Source of the DNA: Myrica gale
Taxonomy: Eukaryota; Streptophyta; Magnoliopsida; Fagales; Myricaceae
DNA length: 64,000 bases
Assembly (NCBI GenBank): GCA_963930655.1
Contig: OZ005617.1
Coordinates: 18,278,068-18,342,067, forward strand
Reading direction: 5' to 3'
Below, piece after piece: positions 12,046 through 23,171 of the stretch; position 1 is the first letter of the stretch, and the number at the start of each line of letters is the position of its first letter. The translations under genes were made by a program, and so were the position numbers. The notes beneath the pieces are model-generated. The model ran no database searches. It had not been told where the DNA came from and was given only the letters and a program-made list of their open reading frames with translations.

Positions 12046-12300
12046 GGCCATGGTTATGGTGTGAGTGGGTTATGGTGTGAGTGTGTGAGTGGACGGGTGA
12101 GATTAGAAGTTGAGAAATCTAATGGCTGAAAAAGTGTCACATCATTTAATGAAATCGGATCGGTTTCGCGGGTCGGGTTAGCGGGTCGGATTCATTAAAT
12201 GATGTGGCGTTTTTTCAGCCATTAGATTTCTCAACTTCTAATCTCACCCGTCCACTCATACACTCACACAATAACCTCAATCACACAATAACTTTTGCCA
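12046..12300. mobile_element. Foldback MITE, MULE-type (copy A)
   Basis: A ~255-bp near-perfect inverted repeat. The left arm has 'gtgtgagtggacgggtgag', 'attagaagttgagaaatcta', 'catttaatgaa', and the right arm is its reverse complement around a G/C-rich centre 'cgggtcgggttagcgggtcgg'. It is flanked by the direct repeat GACCTTAAG (9 bp, 12037-12045 and 12301-12309), the duplication length expected of Mutator-like insertion. A second member lies at 16642-16897. No coding capacity. Confidence 0.85.
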
Positions 12301-15300
12301 GACCTTAAGAGGGTATCAGTTCCGGCTTATTTAAATTCCAACAAAAGAATTAAAAGTTTTTTCTCCTCCTATCATGAGAGGCAACACAGTCTAATCATTA
12401 GAATGATATTTCCTTGGATCTAGGTAGTCTCTGACATTGGGATAACCCCAACGGTAAATGCTGGTGGCTGGTGTGATATTTGTTGATAATTCAAAAGTAA
12501 ATCTCCCATTTAGCCTCACTAATACGCTTCTAGTACCAGAGGATCGACCATTCTTTTCATAAAATCATAAATTTCGGGGGTGAAGTCAGGGGGGCTAAAT
12601 AGACAAAAAAAAAAAAGTCAGTCCCTGCTCCCATAACAAAAAAAAAATAGAGAATTTCTTTTTAATTTAACGGTTATTTTTTAAAATTGTTTTACATTCA
12701 ACCACATGAAAAGGAATATGAGAAGGTCCAACAAATTCGAAGACCTTCTATTGTTCTATATATAAGGAATTCTGAGCCCTGAAAACCAAGGTGATGTTTG
12801 TGTTGAAGAATTTTGTAGGATTTGAAGAGTTTTGTGAATTTTTAAGTGCTGTTAAAGTTGTATTGATGTTTGTGTAGAGATTGATGATGTGTAAAAAAGT
12901 GATGATGATGTTTAAAGTTATTTTTTTATTTATTTCGAATTTATTATATTTTTATTAAAATTTGATTTTTTGAAGGTAAAAAAAAAATAGAAAGACTGCA
13001 AAAGCCGAAGTGCAGGGCATAGGGACAGGCGTAGAGGTAGGGAGCTGCGCATGAGAATTCAGATTTTATTTCGGGTTTTGCCGAACAAGATTGAGTTTTG
13101 AACTTGAATCCTGTGTTTTCTCCCAAAACGAACATGCCCAAAATCTTCGGTTTAAGTGTCTTGAGTGGTTATTTGAAATTTATAAATCAGAAACTTATAA
13201 GGTACCCCAAATTATCGGTAATTGAATTTTTAACATTTTTAAATGATCATTTATTTCGAGAAAATACAAAATTCAAAGCTCCCTTACAAACATTATAAAT
13301 ACTTGGATAAATGTTGGGCCCATCGAGGAGTGTAGTCCGAAGCAAAGAAAACTCTACTCTCCCCCCGGTCAAAGACGTAGCCCATTTTTTTTCCGTAAAG
13401 AAACAAGGTACAACAAGAAAATAAATGTTAGGTTAGGTCGTTGGTTCAAGTCAGAGAAATTAATTTACACATAGCTTTCTCATGCAGTTTTGACCATTTC
13501 TTAGGGGACAGCTGCCTCCAAGTCCCGACACGGAGCGGGCCCATCACGCGATTTGTTGGTCATTGGATATGAAAAAGTAATATTAGGGGTTATTTCTGTT
13601 AGATATAATATAATAATTCATGTTATGATATTATCTATAATAGAAATAATATGTCAGATTTAGAATATTGTGTGAATTTATTATTTATTTTAAAAATTTA
13701 AAGTAATAGATAATTTTTATTATTTAAATTATATTAAATGTAGGCTCGGATTCCCCTCAAGTGGTAGACCCAACACAGCTTAGGTTTCGAAGGCAGAACC
13801 TTATCTTTGTAGACCCAACACAGCTAAAGTGGTGCGTTGGTCGCTAAGGAAAAAAAAAACGATGGGTTCATGGTCGGCCTCTCTATTTCCCATGTAGCCG
13901 GTGCCAACCCATGACTTGGAAGTCTAATAATGCAAACAAAGGACAATAATTTACAGGTCACTAGTGGCGGCACAAGAGTTTGTCATTTGATTCCAGCTGG
14001 ATGGCCAAAGGGTAGCTTTTGATTGGACAAGTCCATTTTATTATCGTTGCAGCCCAACTCACTCTCTTCTTTTGGTCAAGACAATGTCCCTTTCGTACTT
14101 CGACCGTGTGTTTTGGCTTGCCACTGTCAAGTGACAACTACTACTGGTGGGGCAAAATTGCTGCAATATGCAGAAGTCTCTGCATTGGAAATAAATGTTC
14201 AATTACGTTAGGTGATTGGGAATTAAGATTTTATGCAATTCTTGCTCGAATTCTATAGTAAAATTATACTGTTGAATTCAAACAAGAAATTATAAAGGAT
14301 CTCAATCTGGTAATTGGTCCAAGTCAGAGTAATTCATTTACGCATAACTCCCACACAGTTTTCACCATTTCTTAGAGGACAGCCGCGTCCAAGTCTGCGC
14401 ACGGAACAACCCATCAGGCGAGGGCCCATGTCACGCGGTTGCGATTCGAATTGGGGTAGCGCTTTATATAAATCCCAAAAATAGAGTTAAACATACTATG
14501 AAAGAGAGAAGAACTAAATTAGTAGAATGAAGTTAATTCATTTTTCAAAAGGGTTAAGTACCCATGTAATCCATTGATGTAAGTTTCTCCGGGTACACAT
14601 TTTCAACGTCAGCGTGGTATGAAGCAAGAAAACTCTCCTCTCCCCCTAAGAAACAATGTACAATATGGAAATAAATGTCCATCCAATTACATCAGGTCGT
14701 TGGTCCAAATCAGAATAATTAATATACTTAAGACCTTCCCTACGCAGTTTTGACTGTTTCTTTGGCGACAACTGCGCCCTGCCAGTCCCAAAGATAAGAG
14801 TTAAATATCCCATGAAAAAGAGAAGAATTGAATTAGTAGAATGAAATTAGTTCGTTTCAGAAAAACATTGTAGTCATTGATGCTGGGACATCCATGCACG
14901 ATAGTAAAGGTTAACTTGGTAATCTATAAAGAAATATTTATCACTGCATATATATAACCAGTGTTGGACAATACATTTAGAAGCAAATATATGTAACAAT
15001 AGCTTAGAGACTAAAAGAAGAAAAAAAGTATTTGTCATAAACTTCTATAGGAGGGCAGAGGCTCTCTCTTTCTCTTGAAAAGGCTTTTTTTTTTTTTACT
15101 TAAATCCAATTTTCAATCCCAGCACTTGAAAGTACTCCTAAATATGATTATACAAGCAGCTCATGTTGCGGTTAGAAAAGAAAGTTGATTTGATCCTCAT
15201 GAGTACATCTGAGTGTGCATAGCCTTTGTGATTCATTGAAAGTTGATCACAACTTTATTATATTTATATTTTAAATTTCTTAAAAGATTTCCAACAAAAT

Positions 15301-15379
15301 CATTTTAGAGCAAAAAAAAATACAGTTTGTACCTTTTGGTCACGAGGTCTTAACAAAAAATTCATTTGCCTTTTTATTT
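12301..15379. repeat. Mosaic of dispersed repeats, no gene
   Basis: Contains several degenerate copies of blocks found elsewhere in the window. 'aagaaaactctcctctcccc…ggcccatttttcttcccaaa…ttaggtcgttggtccaagtcagagtaatt' lies at 13340-13560, 14270-14400 and 14620-14800, and again at 50500-51010, 57360-57850 and 59150-59300. 'gtcgtctgcctctctattttccatgtagtgggtaccaacccacc' and its continuation lie at 13835-14060, as in the peptide units. 12430-12600 matches 52195-52360. These look like scattered pieces of the duplicated units; no intact frame was found. Confidence 0.5.
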
Positions 15380-15667
15380 TTTAAAATAGGATTAATTAAA
15401 AAAACCCAACAAACTTATACCTCAATCTCAAATACCCCTTAAATTCGAACTCAATGCAACCAGGTACCTTAAAATACCCGTCACATTTCAATAGAGTTTT
15501 TGACCGAGTTTTGATGTTAAATGGGATGTTTTCCATCACAAGTGACATCCAGCCCACGTGAAAAGACCAGATTTCCCCTTCTCTTCCTCCTCTCCGTCCT
15601 CTGCACCTTCGCCTCTGGCATCTTCTCCCTCTTCAACCGCAACACCTATTACTCCAGCCTCTCCTCC

Positions 15668-15847
15668 TTCAAGTGGCTTTTGTACTTCCCTGATAGCTTT
15701 ATTGTCGATGGGCAACGCATATCGTAACAATGCTCCTGGGTCTTTGATGGGTGGTCCAGATATCAACACAGACAGATCAGGCAAAACTGGACTAGGTGTT
15801 GCATTGGCACTTACAGACAAATCCAAAGCAGGAACTCCAGTTATTAA
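15668..15847 (-). pseudogene. CYP38: CYP38 (TLP40-like immunophilin) exon fragment in a MULE
   Basis: The translation contains [13 protein letters not shown], then [20 protein letters not shown] and [15 protein letters not shown]. This is the start of the mature thylakoid-lumen protein of CYP38, a PPIase-like factor for photosystem II assembly in plants. About 60 residues of the ~440-residue protein are present, so both the cyclophilin-like domain and the transit peptide are missing. The minus-strand frame stays open through the MULE (16069-15536), and a plus-strand frame overlaps it, but only this segment has recognisable similarity. It is a captured fragment, not a working gene. Confidence 0.88.
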
Positions 15848-16641
15848 CCCAAGCCGGTCCCAACCCAGATATACGGCATCGCGCAACCGAGAACCACGTC
15901 CGACATTGCCGAGCTCACTTTCGTCAACTTCCCATCCTCCATCGCTGTCAGAACTCCCTAAAATAACCTCCGAAACAAGAAAACACCTTCTACACTCAAG
16001 AACCTCAATAAAGCCAAACAAGATCGCCGCAGAAGCTTCGACAGATTCGAATCTCGAGCCCGAGATCACTTAAGTAAATCAACTCTGGAAAAACAAAACC
16101 CGAAAGTTCAAGACCAACTCGCTAAGCTCCGTGCGTCATATACGAAAGAAGAACAGACACGAGCGAAGCGAAACTCGGGAAAACCGAAACGATTTCTCAA
16201 CCAGGGAGCGATAGAGATACGGGGTCCGAACAAGATCCACTTGGTACGAGAGAGATCGCAGGTTGGGGATCGTTGGGTGAGAATCCGACGGCGACCGTTG
16301 AAAAACAGTTACGGGTGGATTGGATCAGACCCTAGTGAAGGTCTATTATGCGCTTCAAAAAAACAGTAGGGGAGGGGTTCGGGGGTGCGATAAGAAAGGA
16401 GTAGAGGAGGACCCAGAAGGGAGAAGAGCAAAAAAAGATAAAGAGGAAACGACAAAACTCTACTGATGCAACTGCCATGGTGAATTTCCAAGCTTTCCTG
16501 CTAGACCCATTGGTCCGGTTGCCCATCCAAACTACTCAGCAGATACCAACCTTCACACCTTTATGACATGAATAACTCCAGTTATTAACCTCTCAGGACT
16601 TTGGGCAGAACATCGCGGTCCAAGCCGGCTCGACGAAAACT

Positions 16642-16897
16642 GGCGCTGGTTATAGTGTGAGTGAGCTTATTGTGTGAGTGTATGAGTGGACGGGTGAGAT
16701 TAGAAGTTGAGAAATCTAATGGTTGAAAAAAATGCCACATCATTTAATGAAACTGGGTCGGTTTCACGGGTCGGGTTAGTGGGTCGGGTTCATTAAATGA
16801 CGTGACATTTTTTCAGCCATTAGATTTCTCAACTTCTAATCTCACCCATCCACTCACACACTCACACAATAAGCTTACTCACACTATACATTTTGCC
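16642..16897. mobile_element. Foldback MITE, MULE-type (copy B), nested in the Pack-MULE
   Basis: Ends GGCGCTGGTTATAGTGTGAG and, in reverse, GGCAAAATGTATAGTGTGAG. The arms are the same as in copy A at 12046-12300. Flanked by the perfect 9-bp direct repeat ACGAAAACT (16633-16641, 16898-16906). It inserted after the Pack-MULE had captured its cargo. Confidence 0.88.
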
Positions 16898-17318
16898 ACG
16901 AAAACTTGGTTCTTGACAAGGGGTAGCGAATATGATTGGCGGGTATCTTTGGGGCGAAGATAATTGCTGCCATAGAAAGCTGACTAATATTTTACAGCAA
17001 GGATTGCATCGGGGTCTCCGAGAAAAACTGATGACTATACGTGTTTTTGGGAGACCGACAGAGAGAAAGGATAGCAATCTGGTTTTTTGGAGAAGATGCC
17101 GAAGGCGAAGGTTCAGTGGAGGACGAGAAGGGGCAATCCGGTCTTTTTGCGTGGGCTGGATGTCTCTTTGTGACGGAAAACATACATTAAAACTGGGTCA
17201 AAAACTCAATTGAAACGCGATAGGTATTTTAAGGTGTCTGATTGCAACAAGTTCGAGTTTAATGGGGTATTTGAGATTATGTTATAAGTTTATGGGAGGT
17301 TTTTGTAATTAACCCTTT

Positions 17319-17320
17319 AA

Positions 17321-17356
<36 letters not shown>
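17319..17356 (+). repeat. (AAT)n microsatellite
   Basis: About a dozen uninterrupted AAT/ATA triplets immediately after the right target duplication of the Pack-MULE. Confidence 0.9.
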
Positions 17357-17862
17357 TTAAAATCATCTTTCTTTCTCTATCAAATCATTCATATTCATCA
17401 AAATAAACATAAAAAATTTCAATCAAATCATCTGCCTGATTTTAACTAACTCATAAAACTTCAAAATTTTTCAACAAAAATTTATACCTTCACACCCTTC
17501 AAAAGAAAAGCCAAAACAAACAAATCTCCAAAATAATGATTATATAGAAAAGACGTAGTCAATGATTTTGATAATTATGTGATCCGGGATTCTTTCTTCT
17601 TGGCCATTAAAAATGAAATATCCTATTTTAAACTTTTGTAGTATGCAGAAAAAAAAAGAAACAAACAAAATCTTCAGCGGCTCACATTAGCTAACCTTTT
17701 CGAGCTCTTTATGGCTTGAGATTCTGTTGCCAGATGTTGTAATGTTATTGACATTAAAATGCATATTCCACCATTTATAAATATGTATGTGTAGTAATAT
17801 GCTTGGAAACTAGGGCTTGTGGATAAACTCTACATTTTGATAACATGATAATCACGTCCGTA

Positions 17863-18319
17863 GACTTGCAGCAAGTCTCCATTCGAAGATGGGTTTGTGG
17901 GGTTGTTCGATTATCAACTCAAGTTTCGCAGACTACTGCACATATGGTGGAAAATACAGAGGGCAAGCAAATATAAAAGTTTCTTTGCGCTGTTCATCTG
18001 CCTCTCTATTTTCATTGAAGCGGTACCAACCCACCCGGAAGTATAATGAAAGCAAAGGACAGGCGTTTACGGTCATGATGATCAGTGGCGACTTGCAGCA
18101 AGTCTCCATTCGAAGATGGGTTTGTGGGGTTGTTCGATTATCAACTCAAGTTTCGCAAAGACTACTGCACATATGGTGGAAAATACAGAGGGCAAGCAAA
18201 TATAAAAGTTTCTTTGCGCTGTTCATCTGCCTCTCTATTTTCATTGAAGCGGTACCAACCCACCCGGAAGTATAATGAAAGCAAAGGACAGGCGTTTACG
18301 GTCACGATGATCAGTGGCG
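17863..18319 (+). repeat. Tandem duplication, 227-bp unit
   Basis: Two head-to-tail copies starting 'gacttgcagcaagtctccat' at 17863 and 18090, nearly identical through 'gatgatcagtggcg'. The same pair is in unit 2 (31123 and 32555), where the first copy is split by a hAT insertion. The duplication therefore predates the segmental copying. The overlapping short ORFs have no recognisable product. Confidence 0.85.
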
Positions 18320-18573
18320 GCACCAGGAGTTTTTCATTTGATTCCAATTGGGTGGCAAGAAGAAGCTTTTGATTGGACAGCGACATGTTTGTTCTCAGTA
18401 CCAGGCTGCCAGCCCAACTCCACTCTCTTCTTTTTGGTCAAGTTCACGTTAGGGGTATCCCATATTTCCATGACCACTTATAAAGTGGTGGACTGTTGGT
18501 CAACAAGAAAAAAGAAAAAGAAAAAAGAGGTGTGTTGGTCGTCTGCCTCTCTATTTTCCACGTAGTGGGTACC

Positions 18574-18691
18574 TGTTGGGTGATATTAGGCAATCTCAAT
18601 CCCAAAAGCTAGCTTAAGAGGTGAAACTTTCCATCACACTTATAAACTAACCACCAACCCTTTTCACAATCGATTTGAGACAACTCTAACA
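18574..18691 (+). mobile_element. 118-bp solo LTR (TRIM-like)
   Basis: Starts TGTTGGG and ends CTCTAACA. Flanked by GTACC (18569-18573) and ATACC (18692-18696), a 5-bp target duplication with one later change. The orthologous copy in unit 2 (33039-33156) has a perfect ATACC duplication. The short TG…CA structure without internal sequence fits a solo LTR of a small non-autonomous retrotransposon. Confidence 0.75.
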
Positions 18692-18895
18692 ATACCAACT
18701 CACCCGGAAGTCTAATGCAAGCAAAGGACAAGAATTTACAGGTCAAGAGTGGCGGCATAAGAGTTTCTCATTTGATTTCAGTTGGATGTGGCAAGAAGTT
18801 GCTTCTGGTTGTACAATGTACTTTTTAATTCTCAGTGCCAACCCAACCCCACTCTCTACTTTTGGTGAAGTAATTGGCTGAAGTTGAATTCGGAT

Positions 18896-19202
18896 GTAGC
18901 TGTCGGTCCAAATGGATCTTACGTACATAGCAATATTAGTAAGAGATTCTTCTAGTTCCTTTTGTATGACTTATATGGAACGCTTAGCTGCTATGAACCC
19001 CGTTGTTGGTGAGACTTCTGCTTTGACAGAGGCAATTGAGTTGGCGCATAGCAAAAAATGGAGAAAATTTCTTTTGAATATCACTCTCTTGTATTGTGTA
19101 GAGATGCGTTGTCGTCTGATCCACCAGTCTGTTGGGCAATATCTAGGATGGTTGAACATTTAAGAAGTTGTTTGGTGGAGTTTAGTAAAAGGAAAGTTGC
19201 TT
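18896..19202 (+). pseudogene. LINE-type RNase H (RVT_3-like) fragment in unit 1
   Basis: Pieces in shifting frames read V-A-V-G-P-N-G-S-Y-V, then N-P-V-V-G-E-T-S-A-L-T-E-A-I-E-L-A and S-K-K-W-R-K-F, then D-P-P-V-C-W-A-I-S. These match the middle of the plant LINE RNase H domain (vaEalAl.eal.la...g). A stop and a frameshift break it. The 83-codon frame at 18912-19163 is this remnant, and unit 2 has the same at 33365-33670. Confidence 0.5.
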
Positions 19203-20406
19203 GGGTATATTAAAGTACTAATATACTAAAAAAAAGGAAGGTTGATTTCATCATATTGATACCTAGTGTACATCACCAAAATTGAGAGCAACAATTAAGG
19301 CTAGAAAAAAAAAAAGAAACAAACAAAGTCTTCAGCGGCTCACATAAGCCAAAATAGAAGCTAGCTTGAGTTGGAATATCCGGACTTGTGAAACGCCATT
19401 TAAGGGAGAATGACTACCAAGTTCTCCACTCATGCAACTCAAGATGGCTACCAAGTTGTTCACTACCATTCTATTTTGTTTGATTACATTTCTCGTCTTT
19501 GCTAATCATGTTGCGCCCTGACAAATCACGGAGGTTCCTCAACACAGTGAGTAATTTCATTCAGTTTACTTCTTCTTTTTTTCTAAGCAATTTCACTCTG
19601 TTTACTTATATCATAAGAAATTTACGATCTCGTCTTCATCGTTTCCCCTTTTCATTATTTCTATGGGTGGAACAAAAATTTAATTTCGCTTTTTATTACC
19701 TTCTAGCATCATTACCTTTATTTAGGCTATATTTGTTTTCTGATTTTAAAAGCATTTTTTATCTCAAAACAAAATTTCATCTAGACGTTATTTTTAATCT
19801 TAAAACTACTGTCAATCTCCAATAAAATTTTCTATATCATCATTAATCTTATGTTTTTTTGTTACAAAAATAACATAAAGACCAAAACATAACTTTCACA
19901 AAACTTAATAAAGATTTCCTTTAACAAAAATTTAATTTCTTTTTAAATATAATTAATAAAAATTTCATCTAGACATTATTTTTAATCTTAAAACTACTGT
20001 CAATCTCCAAAAAAATTTTCTATATCATCATTAATCTTATGTTTTTTTTTGTTACAAAAATAACACAAAGACCAAAACAGAACTTTCACAAAACTTAATA
20101 AAGATTTCCTCTAAAAAAAATTAATTTATTTGTAAATATATTTGATACTTTCCCAATCTTCAAAAGAAAACCCAAAAAATAAACCTCCAAAATTTTCATA
20201 ATGATTATATAGAATTTTTTTTCATTTCAAATTAATTTCTCCCATTATTTATTTCATTTGGCCTTTTTTTGCAGAAGAAACGGATGACCAAATAGGCTAT
20301 AAGCCGTTCTGTCAACGCAATAGACTTGGAAAATGGTATCGGTCGGGTAACCAGAGGCGGAGCGAGGGGGTGGCAAGCGTGGGCGGCTGCCACCCCTTGG
20401 TTTTGT

Positions 20407-20408
<2 letters not shown>

Positions 20409-20437
<29 letters not shown>

Positions 20438-20438
20438 C
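20409..20438. repeat. (TA)n microsatellite
   Basis: About fourteen TA dinucleotides inside the insertion, upstream of the DUF1118 fragment. Confidence 0.9.
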
Positions 20439-20455
20439 TATGCATTTTTCTTCAG

Positions 20456-20862
20456 GTGGGTCAGGCTCTCCTCCTATTATGTACAGCCGAGTCTGCCCCC
20501 CCTTTGGATCCAGCCCCTCAAGTGAGTCAGGCCCCAACGCAGGGCCTGCAGAGAAAGCTGGTCTGCTATCAGCGGCAGAGAAGTTCGGGCTCTCTCTATC
20601 GACAATAGAGAAACTGGGAATCCTCTCCAAGGTAGAGGAACTAGGAGTCCTTTCTGCAGCTACAGACCCAGGAACACCAGGAGCTCTGTTCGGCCTGAGC
20701 TTAGCTCTGCTGCTTTTGGGCCCCACTTGTGTTTATCTTGTCCCTGAGGACTCCGGCTGGGAGATAGTATTGCAGGTTGTGATATCTTTGCTCTCTGTGG
20801 TTGGTGGTTCTGCTGCCTTCGCCGCATCAAATTTTGTATCAAACTTGCAGAAATCAAATTGA
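20456..20862 (+). pseudogene. DUF1118 chloroplast protein (RIQ1/RIQ2-like), 3' gene fragment
   Basis: The frame contains [20 protein letters not shown], then [19 protein letters not shown], a hydrophobic segment ([16 protein letters not shown]), then a second one around [20 protein letters not shown] and a stop at 20860-20862. This is the C-terminal half of the DUF1118 family, whose Arabidopsis members RIQ1/RIQ2 are thylakoid proteins affecting grana stacking and NPQ. A splice-acceptor-like TTTTCTTCAG lies just before it at 20455. The transit peptide and first exon are absent. The open frame on the opposite strand is a shadow. The piece sits inside the insertion that breaks peptide copy 1, so it is probably a captured or retained gene end rather than an active gene. 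Confidence 0.85.
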
Positions 20863-22350
20863 ATATTCGCTACGGCTTTTTAATTCTTCCATGTTAACTT
20901 TGAAAAAAAAATAATACTAAATCTTCCATGTTAGAAGAACATAAACTATGCTTTTGGGTCACTCTTAGGTAGCTTGAACTATTCCACGCACACAACGCAT
21001 ATGTCGGAGAGAGGGCAGAGAAACGCAAACAAAAAGGATACGATAATTAAACCTAGCACTCCCCAGACTTAAATAAATTCCGTCTTTATTGTACCCAAAA
21101 TTTTACACCAACTTCGGCTTGAAATCTGCTGCCGATGTAAGGTTTACTCAAGCATGAAGAGTAAGATACATACATTTAATGTTACAAAAACATCCTCCTT
21201 TATGATAGGATACACAATCACACCCAAAAACCTTTTCACGTCATGTAAGCTTTTATGAAATAGCACATGAAGGAAAAATAATAACAATCTTCTCATTAAC
21301 CTTTGCGAATATAAAATAGAAAACCTGAATACCTAGAGCATAAAATCCCTCATTATGTAAAATGTCTGGACATGATGCAGGGAAAGGGCAGTGCTTGAGG
21401 AAAGGAACAGGGCAATGGGAGTTGGATAAGAAATCTCAAACTTTAGAAAATATAGGAAAAGTTAACAATAGATTGTGCTAGGAAAGACAATCAAAATAGC
21501 AAATCAAAAGATAAAAATCCCATTTATTTTTGCTGATTGTTGCTGAAGGATATTAGAATAATGCATTTGTTTGTATTCATTCATTGTTATTTGTAAATAA
21601 GTAACAGGTGAACAACTCAAATTTGCTCAATTGTTTTTTCAGGTTAATTTTGAAGCTATAATTTTGCTTGGTTGCTGGCTCATTCAGGTAATTTCTATCC
21701 TAAACCCTATTAGAAATTTACAAAATGCTACACTAGATTGTTGGTTGATATTGGAAGGTGACCTCATAGTGACAGTACATAGTACAATACATGTATTTCA
21801 ATGTTTTTTATCTTTAATTTTTGATATTCTATCTATAAGACATTTTTTGCATTAAGTATGAAATTTTTTCGAGATGTCATCCCCCACCGGATTGTCGTCC
21901 CCCTCTCGATCAAGCGGGCCTTCCGTAGAGTCCTGAGATGGAATACTAAGTGGCCGTGGTTTGGTGTAGTTATTTGAATCCATTCACCGCAAATAAGAGA
22001 ACTAGTTTTTACTTTCATATATTGTCAGTAGGGCATTATCTATATCTGTTGGTCATGTACAAGTCCAAGTCAGAGTAAGTAATCTACGAAGAACTTCCCC
22101 AGCAGTTCTGACTGTTTCTCATAATGGAGAAATTCATATGAAAGTTACGCACTTCATGTCACCATATAGGTTACGGAAATTTTTTTTTATTCTATTTAGT
22201 ATGCTTACGGTAATATTCCAATACTGTTTATAATATCTCTCTTGATATTAAAATTGATGTCTTCTAATTAATCATAAGTTACGTCATTATATATATGTCT
22301 AATTGTTTATTATAAAAAATCATATCTAATTGTTTGTTTTAAAAAATAAA

Positions 22351-23171
22351 GGGTTAATGACCATTTTGGTCCCTGAGTTTTATACCTTTTTTCAAAATGG
22401 TCATTGAGTTTCAAATTTGCTCAAATTAGTCTCTCGGTTATTGTCGTTTGTTGATTTAATCCTTCCGTCTACTTCCGTCCCTTACGTGCACAGTCAACAA
22501 ACGACGATACACGTCACACCCAATAAGATCCCTCCACGTGTACAAATTTGAAAAAAAACACTCAAAAAAGCTGTCCACGTTGGCATCTTCGTTAAAAAAA
22601 ATTGAACAGGGGAAGGCCACACCTTCGCGCAAGGGAGCCCAGAGCGCAAGGGAGCCCATATCTGGGCTCCCCGTCATCGGCGCGAGCCACCCCCACGGCT
22701 CCCCTGATAAGGGGTGGCCGAGAGCTACCCACCCTAGTGATAGGGAGCCCAGATCTGGGCTCCCGTTAGCAGGGGTGGCCACACGAGAGCCACCACCGCG
22801 AGGGAGCCAAGATCTAGGCTCCGCGTCGTTGAGGTAGGTGGCCCTTGGCCACCCCTTATTAGTGGAGCCGTGGGGGTGCTTGCGGCCACCCTCCGCGGCG
22901 CGAGCCCAGATCTGGGCTCCCTCGCGCGAAGGAGTGGCCGTCGTGGACAACTTTTTTGAGGTTTTTTTTTCAAATTGGTATACACGGCGGGATCTTATTG
23001 GGTGTGCTGTGTCCCACCGTTAGCTGACTATGCATGTTAGGAAGGAAATTGGACAGAAGGATTAAATCGACAAATAACAATAACCCAGTGACTGATTTGA
23101 CCAAATTTGAAACCCAGGGATCATTTTGAAAAAGGGTATAAAACCCAAGTACGAAAAATGGTCATCAACCG
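22351..23171. mobile_element. Long-TIR MULE-like element, no coding
   Basis: The left end GGGTTAATGACCATTTTGG… and the reverse of the right end CGGTTGATGACCATTTTTCG… stay alignable for about 230 bp, through TTTAATCCTTC. The core (about 22600-22930) is G/C-rich and itself palindromic, with repeated GGGAGCCCAGATCTGGGCTC variants. The flanks AAAAATAAA (22342-22350) and CAAAATAAA (23172-23180) form a 9-bp duplication with one mismatch. The corresponding place in unit 3 (about 63645-63670) lacks the element, confirming an insertion. Overlapping ORFs on both strands are by-products of the palindrome. Confidence 0.82.

Larger units (their letters stand above)
15389..17315. mobile_element. Pack-MULE carrying host gene fragments
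   Basis: The left end reads GGATTAATTAAAAAAACC and the reverse of the right end reads GGGTTAATTACAAAAACC. The inverted similarity continues for about 200 bp on each side (AATCTCAAATACCCC, CACCTTAAAATACC, GACATCCAGCCCACG, and CCCCTTCTC are in both arms). The flanks are the perfect 9-bp direct repeat TTTAAAATA (15380-15388, 17316-17324), diagnostic of Mutator-like elements. There is no transposase; the interior is captured host sequence, including a CYP38 piece on the minus strand, plus a second unidentified piece around 15960-16440. A MITE (16642-16897) is nested inside. This is therefore a non-autonomous Pack-MULE. Confidence 0.9.
20349..21883. mobile_element. Insertion into peptide exon 2 (hAT-like left end; right edge unsure)
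   Basis: The left edge reads CAGAGGCGGAGCGAGGGG, close to the CAGTGGCGGA ends of the hAT elements at 31292 and 61115. The interior carries a DUF1118 gene end (20456-20862) and, near 21642-21686, a short exon-like stretch bounded by TTTTTTCAG and GTAATT. I could not find a matching right terminus or a clean 8-bp duplication, so the block may be composite or partly deleted. Confidence 0.55.
19444..21928 (+). pseudogene. Small secreted peptide gene, copy 1 (broken)
   Basis: Exon 1 (19444-19546) begins MATKLFTTILFCLITFLVFA, as in the intact copies, but codon 26 is TGA (19519-19521) where others have CGA. The GTGAGT donor and the AT-rich intron follow, and exon 2 starts at 20275 after TTTGCAG ([16 protein letters not shown]). 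Exon 2 is split near 20345 by a ~1.5-kb insertion; its end (CCGGATTGTCGTCCCC… to the TAG at 21926-21928) resumes near 21884. Its upstream promoter block is present, though the TATA region is slightly changed (GCCATTTAAGGG). It is doubly inactivated. Confidence 0.85.

Noticed and set aside
15536-16073. Overlapping long open frames on both strands (171 and 177 codons)
   Set aside because: They lie inside the Pack-MULE. Only the CYP38 segment (15668-15847, minus) shows family similarity; the rest is open because of base composition.
20232-20726. 164-codon minus-strand frame
   Set aside because: Antisense to the DUF1118 fragment and spanning a (TA)n run; a shadow frame.
22456-23023. Several frames across the long-TIR element
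   Set aside because: They mirror each other on the two strands because the element is palindromic; no domain or start context.
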